Source: CAZHLD01 sp964533185
GTDB taxonomy: Bacteria > Acidobacteriota > Terriglobia > Acidiferrales > UBA7541
Assembly (NCBI GenBank): GCA_964533185.1
Contig: CAZHLD010000025.1
Span: forward strand, 1-36,774
Direction of reading: 5' to 3'
DNA: 36,774 nt
A model generated the notes under the pieces. That model was not told the DNA's origin. It ran no database searches and saw only the letters and a program-made list of their open reading frames with translations. The translations under genes were made by a program, and so were the position numbers. Below are positions 30,913-36,774 of the stretch, piece by piece; positions within the stretch are counted from its first letter, which is position 1; each line of letters begins with the position of its first letter.

Positions 30913-31836
30913 ATGCCTGACAACGTCTTTCTCGGCTTCGATGGCGGCGGCACCAAGACCGAAGCCATCCTGCTCGACGCAGCGGGCACCGAGCTCGCCC
31001 GCGCCCTTTCCGGCCCATCCAATCCTCTCCGCGTCGGCTTCGATGCCGCCTTTGAGTCGCTCACTTTCGCCTCCCGCGAAATCCTCCGCATCGCCGGCGC
31101 CGCGCCCGAGCAGGTCCGCGCCGTCTGCGCCGGCCTTGCCGGTGCCGGACGCCCCGCCGTCATCAAACTGGTCGAGCCGTTCCTTCAGAAAATGTTTCCG
31201 CAGGCGCTGGTCCACGTCACCGCCGACTTCACCGTCGCGCTCGAAGCCGCCGCCGGCGACGGCCCGGGCGTTGTGCTCATCGCCGGTACCGGCTCCTGCG
31301 CCTTCGGACGCAACTCCGACGGCCGCTTCGCCCGCGCCGGCGGCTACGGCCCGTGGGTTGGCGACGAGGGCAGCGCCTACGACATCGGCCGCCAGGCCGT
31401 CTCCGCCGTCCTTCACGCCCGTGACGCGCTTGCACCGTCCACGCTCCTCGAAGAGCAACTCCTCCCCGCGCTCGAACTCTCCGATTGGGGCGAGCTCATC
31501 GAGCGCATCGCCAAAAATCCCGACGCCGTCTTCCCCAATCTTTTCCCTCTCGTTGTCCGCGCCTCAGACAAAGGCGACGAAGTCGCCCGCAAAATCCTGA
31601 ACACCGCCGCCGGCGCGCTCGGACGCATCGCCGGCAGCGTCATCATCTCGCTCGGCCTCCGCAAGGAGAAATTTCCCCTCGCCAAGTCCGGTGGCGTCTT
31701 CGGCCACAGCGCCCACCTCGAGGCCAAGCTCGGCGCCCTGCTTGTCAACTTCGCTCCCGCCGCCACTCTCTTCGACCTCCGCGACTCGCCCGCACTCGGC
31801 GCCGCCCGCCTCGCCCTCCGCCTCTCGGCTACCTAA
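30913..31836 (+). CDS. BadF/BadG/BcrA/BcrD-family N-acetyl amino sugar kinase
   Basis: A 307-residue ASKHA-fold ATPase like N-acetylglucosamine kinase (NagK) and bacterial MurK. The phosphate-1 motif is FLGFDGGGTKTEAILLD; VCAGLAGAGRPAV, VHVTADFTVALEAA (catalytic Asp region), GPGVVLIAGTGSCAFGRNSDG (phosphate-2) and GYGPWVGDEGSAYDIGRQAV follow; a C-terminal adenosine stretch lies near GGVFGHSAHLEAKL. MurK phosphorylates MurNAc and GlcNAc at O6, feeding MurQ. Context (murQ, namZ, NagZ fusion, symporter) favours that role over benzoyl-CoA-reductase activators, which have iron-sulfur cysteines not seen here. Substrate not proven. Cytoplasmic. Confidence 0.88.
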   Translation: MPDNVFLGFDGGGTKTEAILLDAAGTELARALSGPSNPLRVGFDAAFESLTFASREILRIAGAAPEQVRAVCAGLAGAGRPAVIKLVEPFLQKMFPQALVHVTADFTVALEAAAGDGPGVVLIAGTGSCAFGRNSDGRFARAGGYGPWVGDEGSAYDIGRQAVSAVLHARDALAPSTLLEEQLLPALELSDWGELIERIAKNPDAVFPNLFPLVVRASDKGDEVARKILNTAAGALGRIAGSVIISLGLRKEKFPLAKSGGVFGHSAHLEAKLGALLVNFAPAATLFDLRDSPALGAARLALRLSAT

Positions 31837-31855
31837 CGTCCGCCCTCCCGGCGCT

Positions 31856-31955
31856 GTCATTTCGAGCCCCGAGCGAAGTCGAGGAACGAGGAATCTGCTT
31901 TTCCCTCTGCCTCTGCGTCCTCGCTTCTCTTCCTCTGCGATCTCTGCGTTAATGT
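31856..31955. repeat. GTCATTTCGAGC element and CTCTGCG-type repeat
   Basis: 31856-31900 holds GTCATTTCGAGC, GAGCGAAGTCGAGG and GAGGAATCTGC, a dispersed element also present at 13925-13967 and partly at 7521-7550. It is followed by CTCTGCGTCC and CTCTGCGATCTCTGCG units (31905-31955). Together they fill the spacer before the next gene. Confidence 0.7.
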
Positions 31956-31989
31956 TTTTCTTCCTTCATCTGCTAATCTTTTCCTGACC

Positions 31990-32748
31990 ATGCCCTCCGC
32001 CGCAGAACTCGCCCGTTCCGCCCCCGCTGACGCCATTCCCGCCCTCCTCCACGACGCCTCCGCCGACGTCCTCCTCGCCCTTCTCGAAAATCCCCGCCTC
32101 GACCTCTCCCATCTTGAAATCCTTCTCGAACGCAAAGACCTCTCCTCCCGCCTCCTCGATGAAATCTCTCGCCACAAAAAATGGCTCGCCGAGTATTCTG
32201 TGCGTCGCGGCCTCGCCCTTCATCCGCGCACCCCGCGAATGATCGCCCTGCGCTTGCTTCGCCAGCTCTATTTGATGGACCTCGTCCAGGCCAGTCTCCT
32301 CCCCTCGGTCCCTGCCGAGCTTCGTCGCATTGCCGACGAGCTCCTCGTCGCTCGCCTCCCGCAGCTCCCCCTCGGACAGAAGCTCACCCTCGCGCGCCGT
32401 GCCTCCGCGCGCGCTGCTGGCGCTCTGCTCGCCGAAGGACACGATTGCGTCGCCCGCATCGCCCTTGAAAACCCCTTCCTCACCGAAACTCAGATCCTCC
32501 GCGCGCTCGCGTCCGCCAAACTCCCCGCCCGCATCGTCGAAGCCGTCGCCCGCCACGCCAAATGGTCCGCGCGGGCAGACGTCCGCCTCGCTCTGCTCCG
32601 CCATCCGCAGATGCCTCTTGCCCTCCGCCTCACTTTTCTTCAGGAGGTACCGCTGCGTGCCCTGGAGTCTCTCGCCGAAACTTCCTCGCTCCCCGCCAAC
32701 CTCAAAAAATACTTCCGCGCCGAACTCCTCCGCCGTCGCTCCACCTAA
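31990..32748 (+). CDS. Uncharacterised helical protein with two internal repeats
   Basis: A 252-residue, Ala/Leu/Arg-rich, fully helical protein I cannot assign to a named family. It contains a clear internal duplication of about 62 residues: residues 32-93 (LENPRLDLSHLEILLERKDL ... RHKKW ... VRRGLALHPRTP) and residues 159-220 (LENPFLTETQILRALASAKL ... RHAKW ... VRLALLRHPQMP). The shared LENP, RH-x-KW and HP motifs suggest a HEAT-like or DUF2336-like solenoid for protein binding. No signal peptide, membrane helix or catalytic motif; it ends with a basic tail (ELLRRRST). Convergent with the DinB gene. Function unknown; probably a cytoplasmic scaffold. Confidence 0.75.
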   Translation: MPSAAELARSAPADAIPALLHDASADVLLALLENPRLDLSHLEILLERKDLSSRLLDEISRHKKWLAEYSVRRGLALHPRTPRMIALRLLRQLYLMDLVQASLLPSVPAELRRIADELLVARLPQLPLGQKLTLARRASARAAGALLAEGHDCVARIALENPFLTETQILRALASAKLPARIVEAVARHAKWSARADVRLALLRHPQMPLALRLTFLQEVPLRALESLAETSSLPANLKKYFRAELLRRRST

Positions 32749-32761
32749 CACCTGCCACCTG

Positions 32762-33259
32762 TCACCTTCTGTTAATCATCTCCGTCACCGGCGTCCCCAA
32801 TATCCTCAGATACGTCATCAACTGCGCCCGGTGATGGATCTCGTGCTCGTTGATCCCCAGCAGGATCACGCCCACCTTCCGCCGGTAGCCCAGCCCCTCA
32901 TGGACGCGCTCTTCCTCCCACCGCTCCTCCGCAAAATCCGCCACCGCCCGCAGCGTCTCTTCGTGCACGCGCTCGAGGTCGCGCAGCTCAACCTTCAGAC
33001 TCCGCGGCGCGCCCAGCACTGCCCGCAGCCCTTCCGGGATGCGCCGCTCGTAATAGGCAAAGTTTCCTTCCAGCGCGGCCCGCCGCACGCCCTCTTCGCT
33101 CACCCACAGATGACGCAGCAGCTCCCCAATACTCAGCGCTTCCTTCTCCGGCCGCCAGTCCATCTGCTCCGCACGCACCAGCGCCGTCACCTGCCGCGTT
33201 CGCCCGCGGATCGCCTGCTTCTGCTTCAGGAAAAACTCTTTCAGCTCCATGCTCCACAT
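32762..33259 (-). CDS. DinB-family (four-helix) metal-binding protein
   Basis: A 165-residue DinB/YfiT-type protein, a four-helix bundle that binds a divalent metal and is found in thiol-dependent transferases and stress proteins. Predicted ligands are the His in IGELLRHLWVSEE and the pair in NEHEIHHRAQLMTYLRILG, the usual H-x3-H arrangement on the last helix. ATG 33259 is preceded by GGCGGAG with a 4-base gap; the ATG at 33250 (MELKEF) is an alternative. The 3' end is only 13 bases from the convergent gene and overlaps a CACCTGCCACCTGTCACC repeat. Substrate unknown. Confidence 0.85.
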   Translation of the reverse strand: MWSMELKEFFLKQKQAIRGRTRQVTALVRAEQMDWRPEKEALSIGELLRHLWVSEEGVRRAALEGNFAYYERRIPEGLRAVLGAPRSLKVELRDLERVHEETLRAVADFAEERWEEERVHEGLGYRRKVGVILLGINEHEIHHRAQLMTYLRILGTPVTEMINRR

Positions 33260-33380
33260 TATACTCCGCCGCCACTCCTCCTAGTTGCTTCCCTCACGTA
33301 TTACGAATCACGAATAACGGATAACGGAAAACGCGCAACGATGAACTTTCACCTGCCACCCACCACCTGCCACCTATTCT
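33260..33380. repeat. AACGGA and CCACCTGCC repeat arrays between dinB-like and PilZ genes
   Basis: 33311-33341 consists of AATAACGGATAACGGAAAAC-type units; 33345-33375 of CACCTGCCACC and CACCACCTGCCACC units. ATTACGAATCACGAATAACG at 33299 looks like a worn continuation of the first array. Confidence 0.7.
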
Positions 33381-33387
33381 TCTCAAC

Positions 33388-33416
33388 TTGACTCCTTTCT
33401 TCGCCCTGCATAGCAT
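33388..33416 (+). promoter_or_regulatory. Candidate sigma-70 promoter for the PilZ gene
   Basis: TTGACT (33388-33393) and TAGCAT (33411-33416) are exactly 17 bases apart. The start would fall near 33423, leaving only about 10 bases before the ATG at 33433. Confidence 0.5.
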
Positions 33417-33432
33417 CTTCCCGGGGGTATCC

Positions 33433-33759
33433 ATGCCACAGCCTGTCGCCTTCTCCGGCCCCAACCGCCGCCGCGCACCCCGCTATTCGGTGGACCTCTC
33501 CATCGAGATCGAATGGGGCTCGGCCAAGATGCCCGGCCGCGTCCGCGACCTCAGCCTTTACGGCATGCACATCGAGCTCCCCGACGCCCTTTGGGTCGGC
33601 GCACAATTTTCGGCGCGCCTCTTGCTCCAACTGCCCGTCGCCGTCGACTGCACCGTCCGCCGTGCCCAGCCCGGCGGCATGGGCATCTCCTTCACTCCGT
33701 CCGACGACGACTCTCGCGCCCGCGTGGAAGCGCTCATTTCCGGCCTGGCCAGCCCATGA
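33433..33759 (+). CDS. PilZ-domain protein
   Basis: A 108-residue single PilZ domain. Both cyclic-di-GMP contact motifs are present: R13-x3-R17 in NRRRAPRYSV and D39-x-S41-x2-G44 in RDLSLYGMHIEL, so binding is likely. No other domain, so it would act as an adaptor passing the c-di-GMP signal to a partner. ATG 33433 is preceded by GGGGG and TATCC; an upstream TTG would start inside the predicted promoter. Its stop overlaps the next start (ATGA), so the zinc-ribbon membrane protein downstream is a candidate partner. Confidence 0.9.
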   Translation: MPQPVAFSGPNRRRAPRYSVDLSIEIEWGSAKMPGRVRDLSLYGMHIELPDALWVGAQFSARLLLQLPVAVDCTVRRAQPGGMGISFTPSDDDSRARVEALISGLASP

Positions 33760-34346
33760 CCCGTTGCCTCGACTGTGGCTCCCCTCGCACCGCCGACCAG
33801 TGTTCCGCCTGCGGACTCACCTCTGCCGCCGCCGAAGTTCTCCTCCGCCGCCGCCTCTTCCGCCGCACCGCCTGGTTTCTTCTCGGTGCCGTGCTCTTCA
33901 TCCCCGTCAGCCGCCTCTACCCTCCACTCGATAGCGACCCCATCCTCATTTTTGTCGGTGTGATGTTTTTTCTCGTTCTCGGGCTTGGCTTCTGGATCGA
34001 CCTCCGCGCCCGCCGTCGCCAGGAAGTCGAGCTGATGAAGCGCATCTACTTCGGCTTTCTCCCCGTTCCCTGGCTTCTCACCGTTCTGCTGTTCATCAAC
34101 GGCCGGTTCGACACCGCTCCTCCCACGCGCCCCATTGCGACTGTCGTGGGCAAATTCAGTACGCCCGGCTTTCTCCGCACCAATCGCCTGGTCGTCCGCT
34201 CCTGGCGCAACCCCGGCGAGGTCGAGCGTGTCCCCGTTGACCCCGACGACTTCCTCCGCTTCCAGCGCGGCGACCAGGTCATCGTCCAGGTGCAGGAAGG
34301 ACTGGTCGGCATCCCTTGGGTCTTCGCCGTCTATCGCAAAGACTAA
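33756..34346 (+). CDS. Zinc-ribbon membrane protein of unknown function
   Basis: A 196-residue protein I do not recognise as a named family. An N-terminal zinc ribbon (C4-x2-C7, then C16-x2-C19 in CLDCGSPRTADQCSACG) is followed by an arginine cluster (LRRRLFRR) and three hydrophobic segments: about 37-53, 62-81 and 98-113. The C-terminal ~75 residues (TRPIATVVGKFSTPG ... GDQVIVQVQEGLVGIPWVFAVYRKD) look like a small beta domain outside the membrane. Four-base overlap with the PilZ gene implies coupled expression and perhaps a shared c-di-GMP response; that is inference. Confidence 0.75.
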   Translation: MTRCLDCGSPRTADQCSACGLTSAAAEVLLRRRLFRRTAWFLLGAVLFIPVSRLYPPLDSDPILIFVGVMFFLVLGLGFWIDLRARRRQEVELMKRIYFGFLPVPWLLTVLLFINGRFDTAPPTRPIATVVGKFSTPGFLRTNRLVVRSWRNPGEVERVPVDPDDFLRFQRGDQVIVQVQEGLVGIPWVFAVYRKD

Positions 34347-34500
34347 AAGTTTTCTCTTGGGTACTTTTTGCGGTCGCGGCTCTAGCTATGTCGCGTGGAA
34401 GCGTGGGAGGTCGAGGTTTCAGACCGGCCGTAACGTCTCCTTCGAATCTTTTCTTTCATCTGCGCTTATCGGTGTTCATCTGTGGTTTCAAAAGGTTTTC
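34347..34500. repeat. Spacer with an ATCTGTG-type repeat
   Basis: 34453-34492 reads TTTCATCTGCGC, then TTATCGGTGTTCATCTGTGG and TTTCAAA, the same text as 24958-24996. The rest (34347-34452) has no recognisable element. Confidence 0.65.
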
Positions 34501-35892
34501 TCACACTCTCACAAAAGTCTGCCTCTTCAAAAACTCCCCCGTCCCTGCCTTCCCCACGAACTTTCCGTTCTCCACCACCACTCTTCCGCGACTCATCACC
34601 GTCTTCGGTACGCCCTTCACTTTGATCCCCTCGAACATCGAGTAATCCACGCGCATGTGGTGCGTCTGCGCGCTGATCACTTCCTCAGCATTCGGGTCCC
34701 ACACCACCAGGTCCGCGTCCGACCCCACCGCAATCGTCCCCTTGCGCGGGTAGAGGCCAAACAGCTTCGCTGGCGCCGTCGCCACCAATTGCACAAACCG
34801 GTTCGGCGAGAATCGCCCGCCGTGGATCCCGCCCGTGTACACCAGGCTCAACCGGTGCTCGATCCCCGGCCCGCCGTTGGGAATTTTCGTGAAATCGTCC
34901 TTGCCCAGCTCCTTCTGTTCCTTGAAGCAGAACGGGCAGTGGTCGGTCGAGACCACCTGCAGCGTGTCTCGCGCCAGCCCCTGCCAGAGCTTTTCCTGGT
35001 GCCACTTCTCGCGCAGCGGCGGCGTGAACACGTACTTCGCCCCCTCGAACCCTGGTGCGTCCATCTTCTCAATCGAAAGGAACAGATACTGCGGGCACGT
35101 CTCCGCGTACGCCGCCAAGCCCCGGTCCCGCGCCTCGCGCACCTTCTCGAGCGCCTCGTTGCACGACAAATGCACGATATAAACAGGCGCCCCGGCCATT
35201 TCCGCCAGCGCAATCGCCCGCGACGTCGCCTCCGCCTCGGCCGTCGTCGGACGCGTCAGCGCATGGTACTTCGGTGACTTCTTTCCCTCAGCCAGCGCCC
35301 GCTGCACGATCACGTCAATCGCCCCGCCGTTTTCCGCGTGCATGCAAATCAGCCCGCCGACCTTCGCCGCCTGCGACATCGCCTTGAAAATCGTCGCGTC
35401 GTCCAGCATGAAGACGCCCGGGTAGGCCATAAACAGCTTGAAGCTCGACACGCCCTCGCGCACCAGCGCGCCCATCTCTTCCAGTTGGGCCGTCCCCAGG
35501 TCGGTGATGATGCAGTGGAACGCGTAATCAATCGCCGCCTTGCCCTCGGCCTTCTTCATCCACGCCTCAAACGCCTGCCGCAGCGACTGCCCCTTGTACT
35601 GGATGGCAAAATCAATCAGCGTTGTAGTACCGCCGTGCGCCGCCGCAATGGTGCCGCTCTCAAAATCGTCCGCGCTCGTCGTCCCGCCAAACGGCATGTC
35701 CAGGTGCGTATGGACATCAATCCCGCCGGGGATCACCATCCGCCCCGCCGCGTCAATCACTTTCCCGGCGCCTTCCTGGGGCAGGGAACTGGCAATCGCC
35801 GCAATCTTCCCGCTCGTGATCCCGATGTCCCCCGCGTGCATGTCCGTTGCCGTCACAATCACGCCATTCTTCACAATCGTGTCAAACCTCAT
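34501..35892 (-). CDS. hydA: Dihydropyrimidinase / D-hydantoinase
   Basis: A 463-residue cyclic amidohydrolase that opens dihydropyrimidines or hydantoins. Metal ligands H61 and H63 (IPGGIDVHTHLDMPFGG), the carbamylated lysine K152 (GVSSFKLFMAYPGVF), H185 (CMHAENGG), H241 (VYIVHLSCNEA) and D317 (VVSTDHCPF) are all present, and the length matches the family. AGGGAG stands before the ATG at 35892. No other pyrimidine-degradation gene (dihydropyrimidine dehydrogenase, beta-ureidopropionase) is in the window, so the physiological substrate is open. Cytoplasmic, usually a tetramer. Confidence 0.94.
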   Translation of the reverse strand: MRFDTIVKNGVIVTATDMHAGDIGITSGKIAAIASSLPQEGAGKVIDAAGRMVIPGGIDVHTHLDMPFGGTTSADDFESGTIAAAHGGTTTLIDFAIQYKGQSLRQAFEAWMKKAEGKAAIDYAFHCIITDLGTAQLEEMGALVREGVSSFKLFMAYPGVFMLDDATIFKAMSQAAKVGGLICMHAENGGAIDVIVQRALAEGKKSPKYHALTRPTTAEAEATSRAIALAEMAGAPVYIVHLSCNEALEKVREARDRGLAAYAETCPQYLFLSIEKMDAPGFEGAKYVFTPPLREKWHQEKLWQGLARDTLQVVSTDHCPFCFKEQKELGKDDFTKIPNGGPGIEHRLSLVYTGGIHGGRFSPNRFVQLVATAPAKLFGLYPRKGTIAVGSDADLVVWDPNAEEVISAQTHHMRVDYSMFEGIKVKGVPKTVMSRGRVVVENGKFVGKAGTGEFLKRQTFVRV

Positions 35893-35927
35893 CGTATTCT
35901 CCCTGTAGCCCTTTGGAGTGCGCTTTG

Positions 35928-35952
35928 GTGGGACAGGCTTCAGCCTGTCCTC
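35928..35952 (+). repeat. Short palindrome, GGACAGGCT family (copy 5)
   Basis: GGACAGGCTTCAGCCTGTCC with the usual TCTTCTC tail; here the leading GTA is replaced by GGTG. It lies in the promoter-side spacer of the dihydropyrimidinase gene, so the family is not restricted to gene 3' ends. Confidence 0.85.
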
Positions 35953-36064
35953 TTCTCCAACCCCCAACTTCTCACTTCCTACTTCCAGGACGCGCATCTT
36001 AGGCCACCCCTCCTCCCCCGCGCAACTCACCTCTCTCTCGCCTGTCTCTGCGCTCCTCTGCGTC

Positions 36065-36094
36065 CGGCGCCTGCCCCGACTTGGTCGGGGCGTC
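36065..36094. repeat. CTGCCCCGAC hairpin inside a CTCTGCG repeat
   Basis: The core CTGCCCCGACTTGGTCGGGG (36071-36090) interrupts the text CTCTGCGTC / TCTGCGTTAG. CGTC is present on both sides (36061-36064 and 36091-36094). The same core is at 9321-9340. Confidence 0.65.
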
Positions 36095-36235
36095 TCTGCG
36101 TTAGTTTTTTTCCATCTGTGTTCATTATTCTCCCTCTCTTGTTATCTTTTCGTCTCTTTCTGCCCCGTTTCCATCCTTTCCAACCTCAAATCTCCGGCCT
36201 CTAGTCTTATCTGTGTTCCCTCTTCATTCCCCCGT

Positions 36236-36265
36236 TTGACTTGCCTCCCACTCGCATCGTAGGAT
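36236..36265 (+). promoter_or_regulatory. Candidate sigma-70 promoter for the protein kinase
   Basis: TTGACT (36236-36241) and TAGGAT (36260-36265) are 18 bases apart, close in sequence to the PilZ promoter candidate. The start would be near 36272, about 20 bases before the ATG at 36294. Confidence 0.5.
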
Positions 36266-36293
36266 TACGCCTCATGCTCGGGACTTGCGTCTC

Positions 36294-36774
36294 ATGATTG
36301 GTCAGACCGTCTCACACTACCGCATCCTCGAACGTCTGGGCGGGGGCGGCATGGGCGTTGTTTATCGTGCCGAAGACACCCGCCTCGGTCGCAGCGTCGC
36401 CCTGAAGTTCCTTCCAGATGAATTTTCCTCTCATCCCCAGGCCATCGAACGCTTCCGCCGCGAAGCCCGCGCCGCCTCGGCCCTCAATCATCCCCACATC
36501 TGCACCGTCCACGATATTGACGAGCACGATGGCCGCCCCTTCATCGCCATGGAGCTGCTCGAGGGCCGGACGCTCAAGCACCGCATTCAGGGCCAGCCTC
36601 TTCCGGTCGAAGAGATCCTCGACTTCGGCATTCAACTCGCCGACGCGCTCGCCGCGGCCCACGCCCGCGGCATCGTCCATCGCGACATCAAGCCCGCCAA
36701 CATCTTCCTCACCCAGCGTGGCCAGGCCAAGATCCTCGACTTCGGTCTCGCCAAGCTCGCCCCGCAGCGCCAGA
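36294..36774 (+). CDS. Serine/threonine protein kinase (cut by the window end)
   Basis: The first 160 residues of a Hanks-type (PknB-like) kinase. The glycine loop L15-G-G-G-G-M-G-V-V, ATP lysine K38 (VALKFLPDEF), E57 in the alpha-C helix, catalytic H129-R-D131 with K133 and N136 (HRDIKPANIFL) and D149-F-G are all intact, so the kinase should be active. The opening MIGQTVSHYRILERLGGGGM is typical of the large Acidobacteriota kinase family, which often carries TPR, WD40 or beta-propeller sensor parts after a membrane helix; what follows here cannot be seen. ATG 36294 is used; no clear Shine-Dalgarno sequence precedes it. Confidence 0.93.
   Translation, partial: MIGQTVSHYRILERLGGGGMGVVYRAEDTRLGRSVALKFLPDEFSSHPQAIERFRREARAASALNHPHICTVHDIDEHDGRPFIAMELLEGRTLKHRIQGQPLPVEEILDFGIQLADALAAAHARGIVHRDIKPANIFLTQRGQAKILDFGLAKLAPQRQ

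Larger units (their letters stand above)
35893..36293. other. Gene-free spacer before the protein kinase
   Basis: Divergent spacer without a credible gene. It holds the GGACAGGCT palindrome at 35928-35952, CTCTGCG-type repeats interrupted by a hairpin (36043-36105), an ATCTGTGTTCATTA fragment near 36114, CT-rich text, and the kinase promoter candidate at 36236-36265. Confidence 0.65.

Noticed and set aside
30913..31836. Kinase as a benzoyl-CoA or 2-hydroxyacyl-CoA dehydratase activator
   Set aside because: Same superfamily, but the conserved cysteines for an iron-sulfur cluster are not visible and no reductase subunits are nearby.

Overview
This is a GC-rich bacterial chromosome segment, most likely from an Acidobacteriota member (probably class Terriglobia). 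That placement is an inference from several traits: orphan MacB-like permeases in tandem, an Oar-like TonB-dependent receptor with a carboxypeptidase-regulatory domain, a PadR regulator coupled to a small permease-prefix protein, a serine/threonine kinase opening with MIGQTVSHYRILERLG, and short intergenic repeats throughout. No rRNA, tRNA, CRISPR array, phage gene or transposase was seen.

Layout. 1-374: repeat-bearing spacer. 375-7499: HlyD-type adaptor followed by four FtsX/MacB permeases forming two A-B pairs, split by an antisense GYD-domain gene; no ATPase gene is present. 7687-9306: divergent TlpA-like thioredoxin and family 2 glycosyltransferase. 9458-10958: two tandem PTPS/QueD-family genes and folE, a pterin operon. 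11164-13779: rpsO-pnp with an intrinsic terminator between them. 14188-17991: Oar-like outer-membrane receptor. 18175-24854: murA, murQ, a NagZ-like glycosidase fused to a beta-lactamase-fold hydrolase, and divergently a NamZ (DUF1343) exo-muramidase. 25041-26669: secreted D-aminoacylase. 26737-27754: PadR regulator and its overlapping membrane partner. 27751-30729: APC amino-acid permease and sodium:solute symporter. 30913-31836: BadF/NagK-type sugar kinase. 31990-34346: a two-repeat helical protein, DinB protein, PilZ protein and zinc-ribbon membrane protein. 34501-35892: dihydropyrimidinase. 36294-end: truncated serine/threonine kinase.

How the genes may work together. The stretch from murA to the sugar kinase contains most steps of a peptidoglycan (MurNAc) salvage route: NamZ and the NagZ-hydrolase fusion would release MurNAc, GlcNAc and peptides outside the cytoplasm, the symporter could import the sugar, the kinase would phosphorylate it, MurQ would convert MurNAc-6-P to GlcNAc-6-P, and the D-aminoacylase and APC permease could handle the amino-acid part. 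The parts lie on both strands with unrelated regulators between them, so it is a locus rather than an operon.

The most unusual feature is the intergenic DNA. It carries several families of short palindromes whose arms differ in sequence but stay complementary, often supplying the TAG stop codon of the preceding gene. It also carries several families of quasi-periodic text (AGCTGA, AACGGA, CACTAGCC, ATCTGTGTTCATCTGTGG and CTCTGCGACCTCTGTG types). These repeats run into gene ends, and in one case encode most of a signal peptide.
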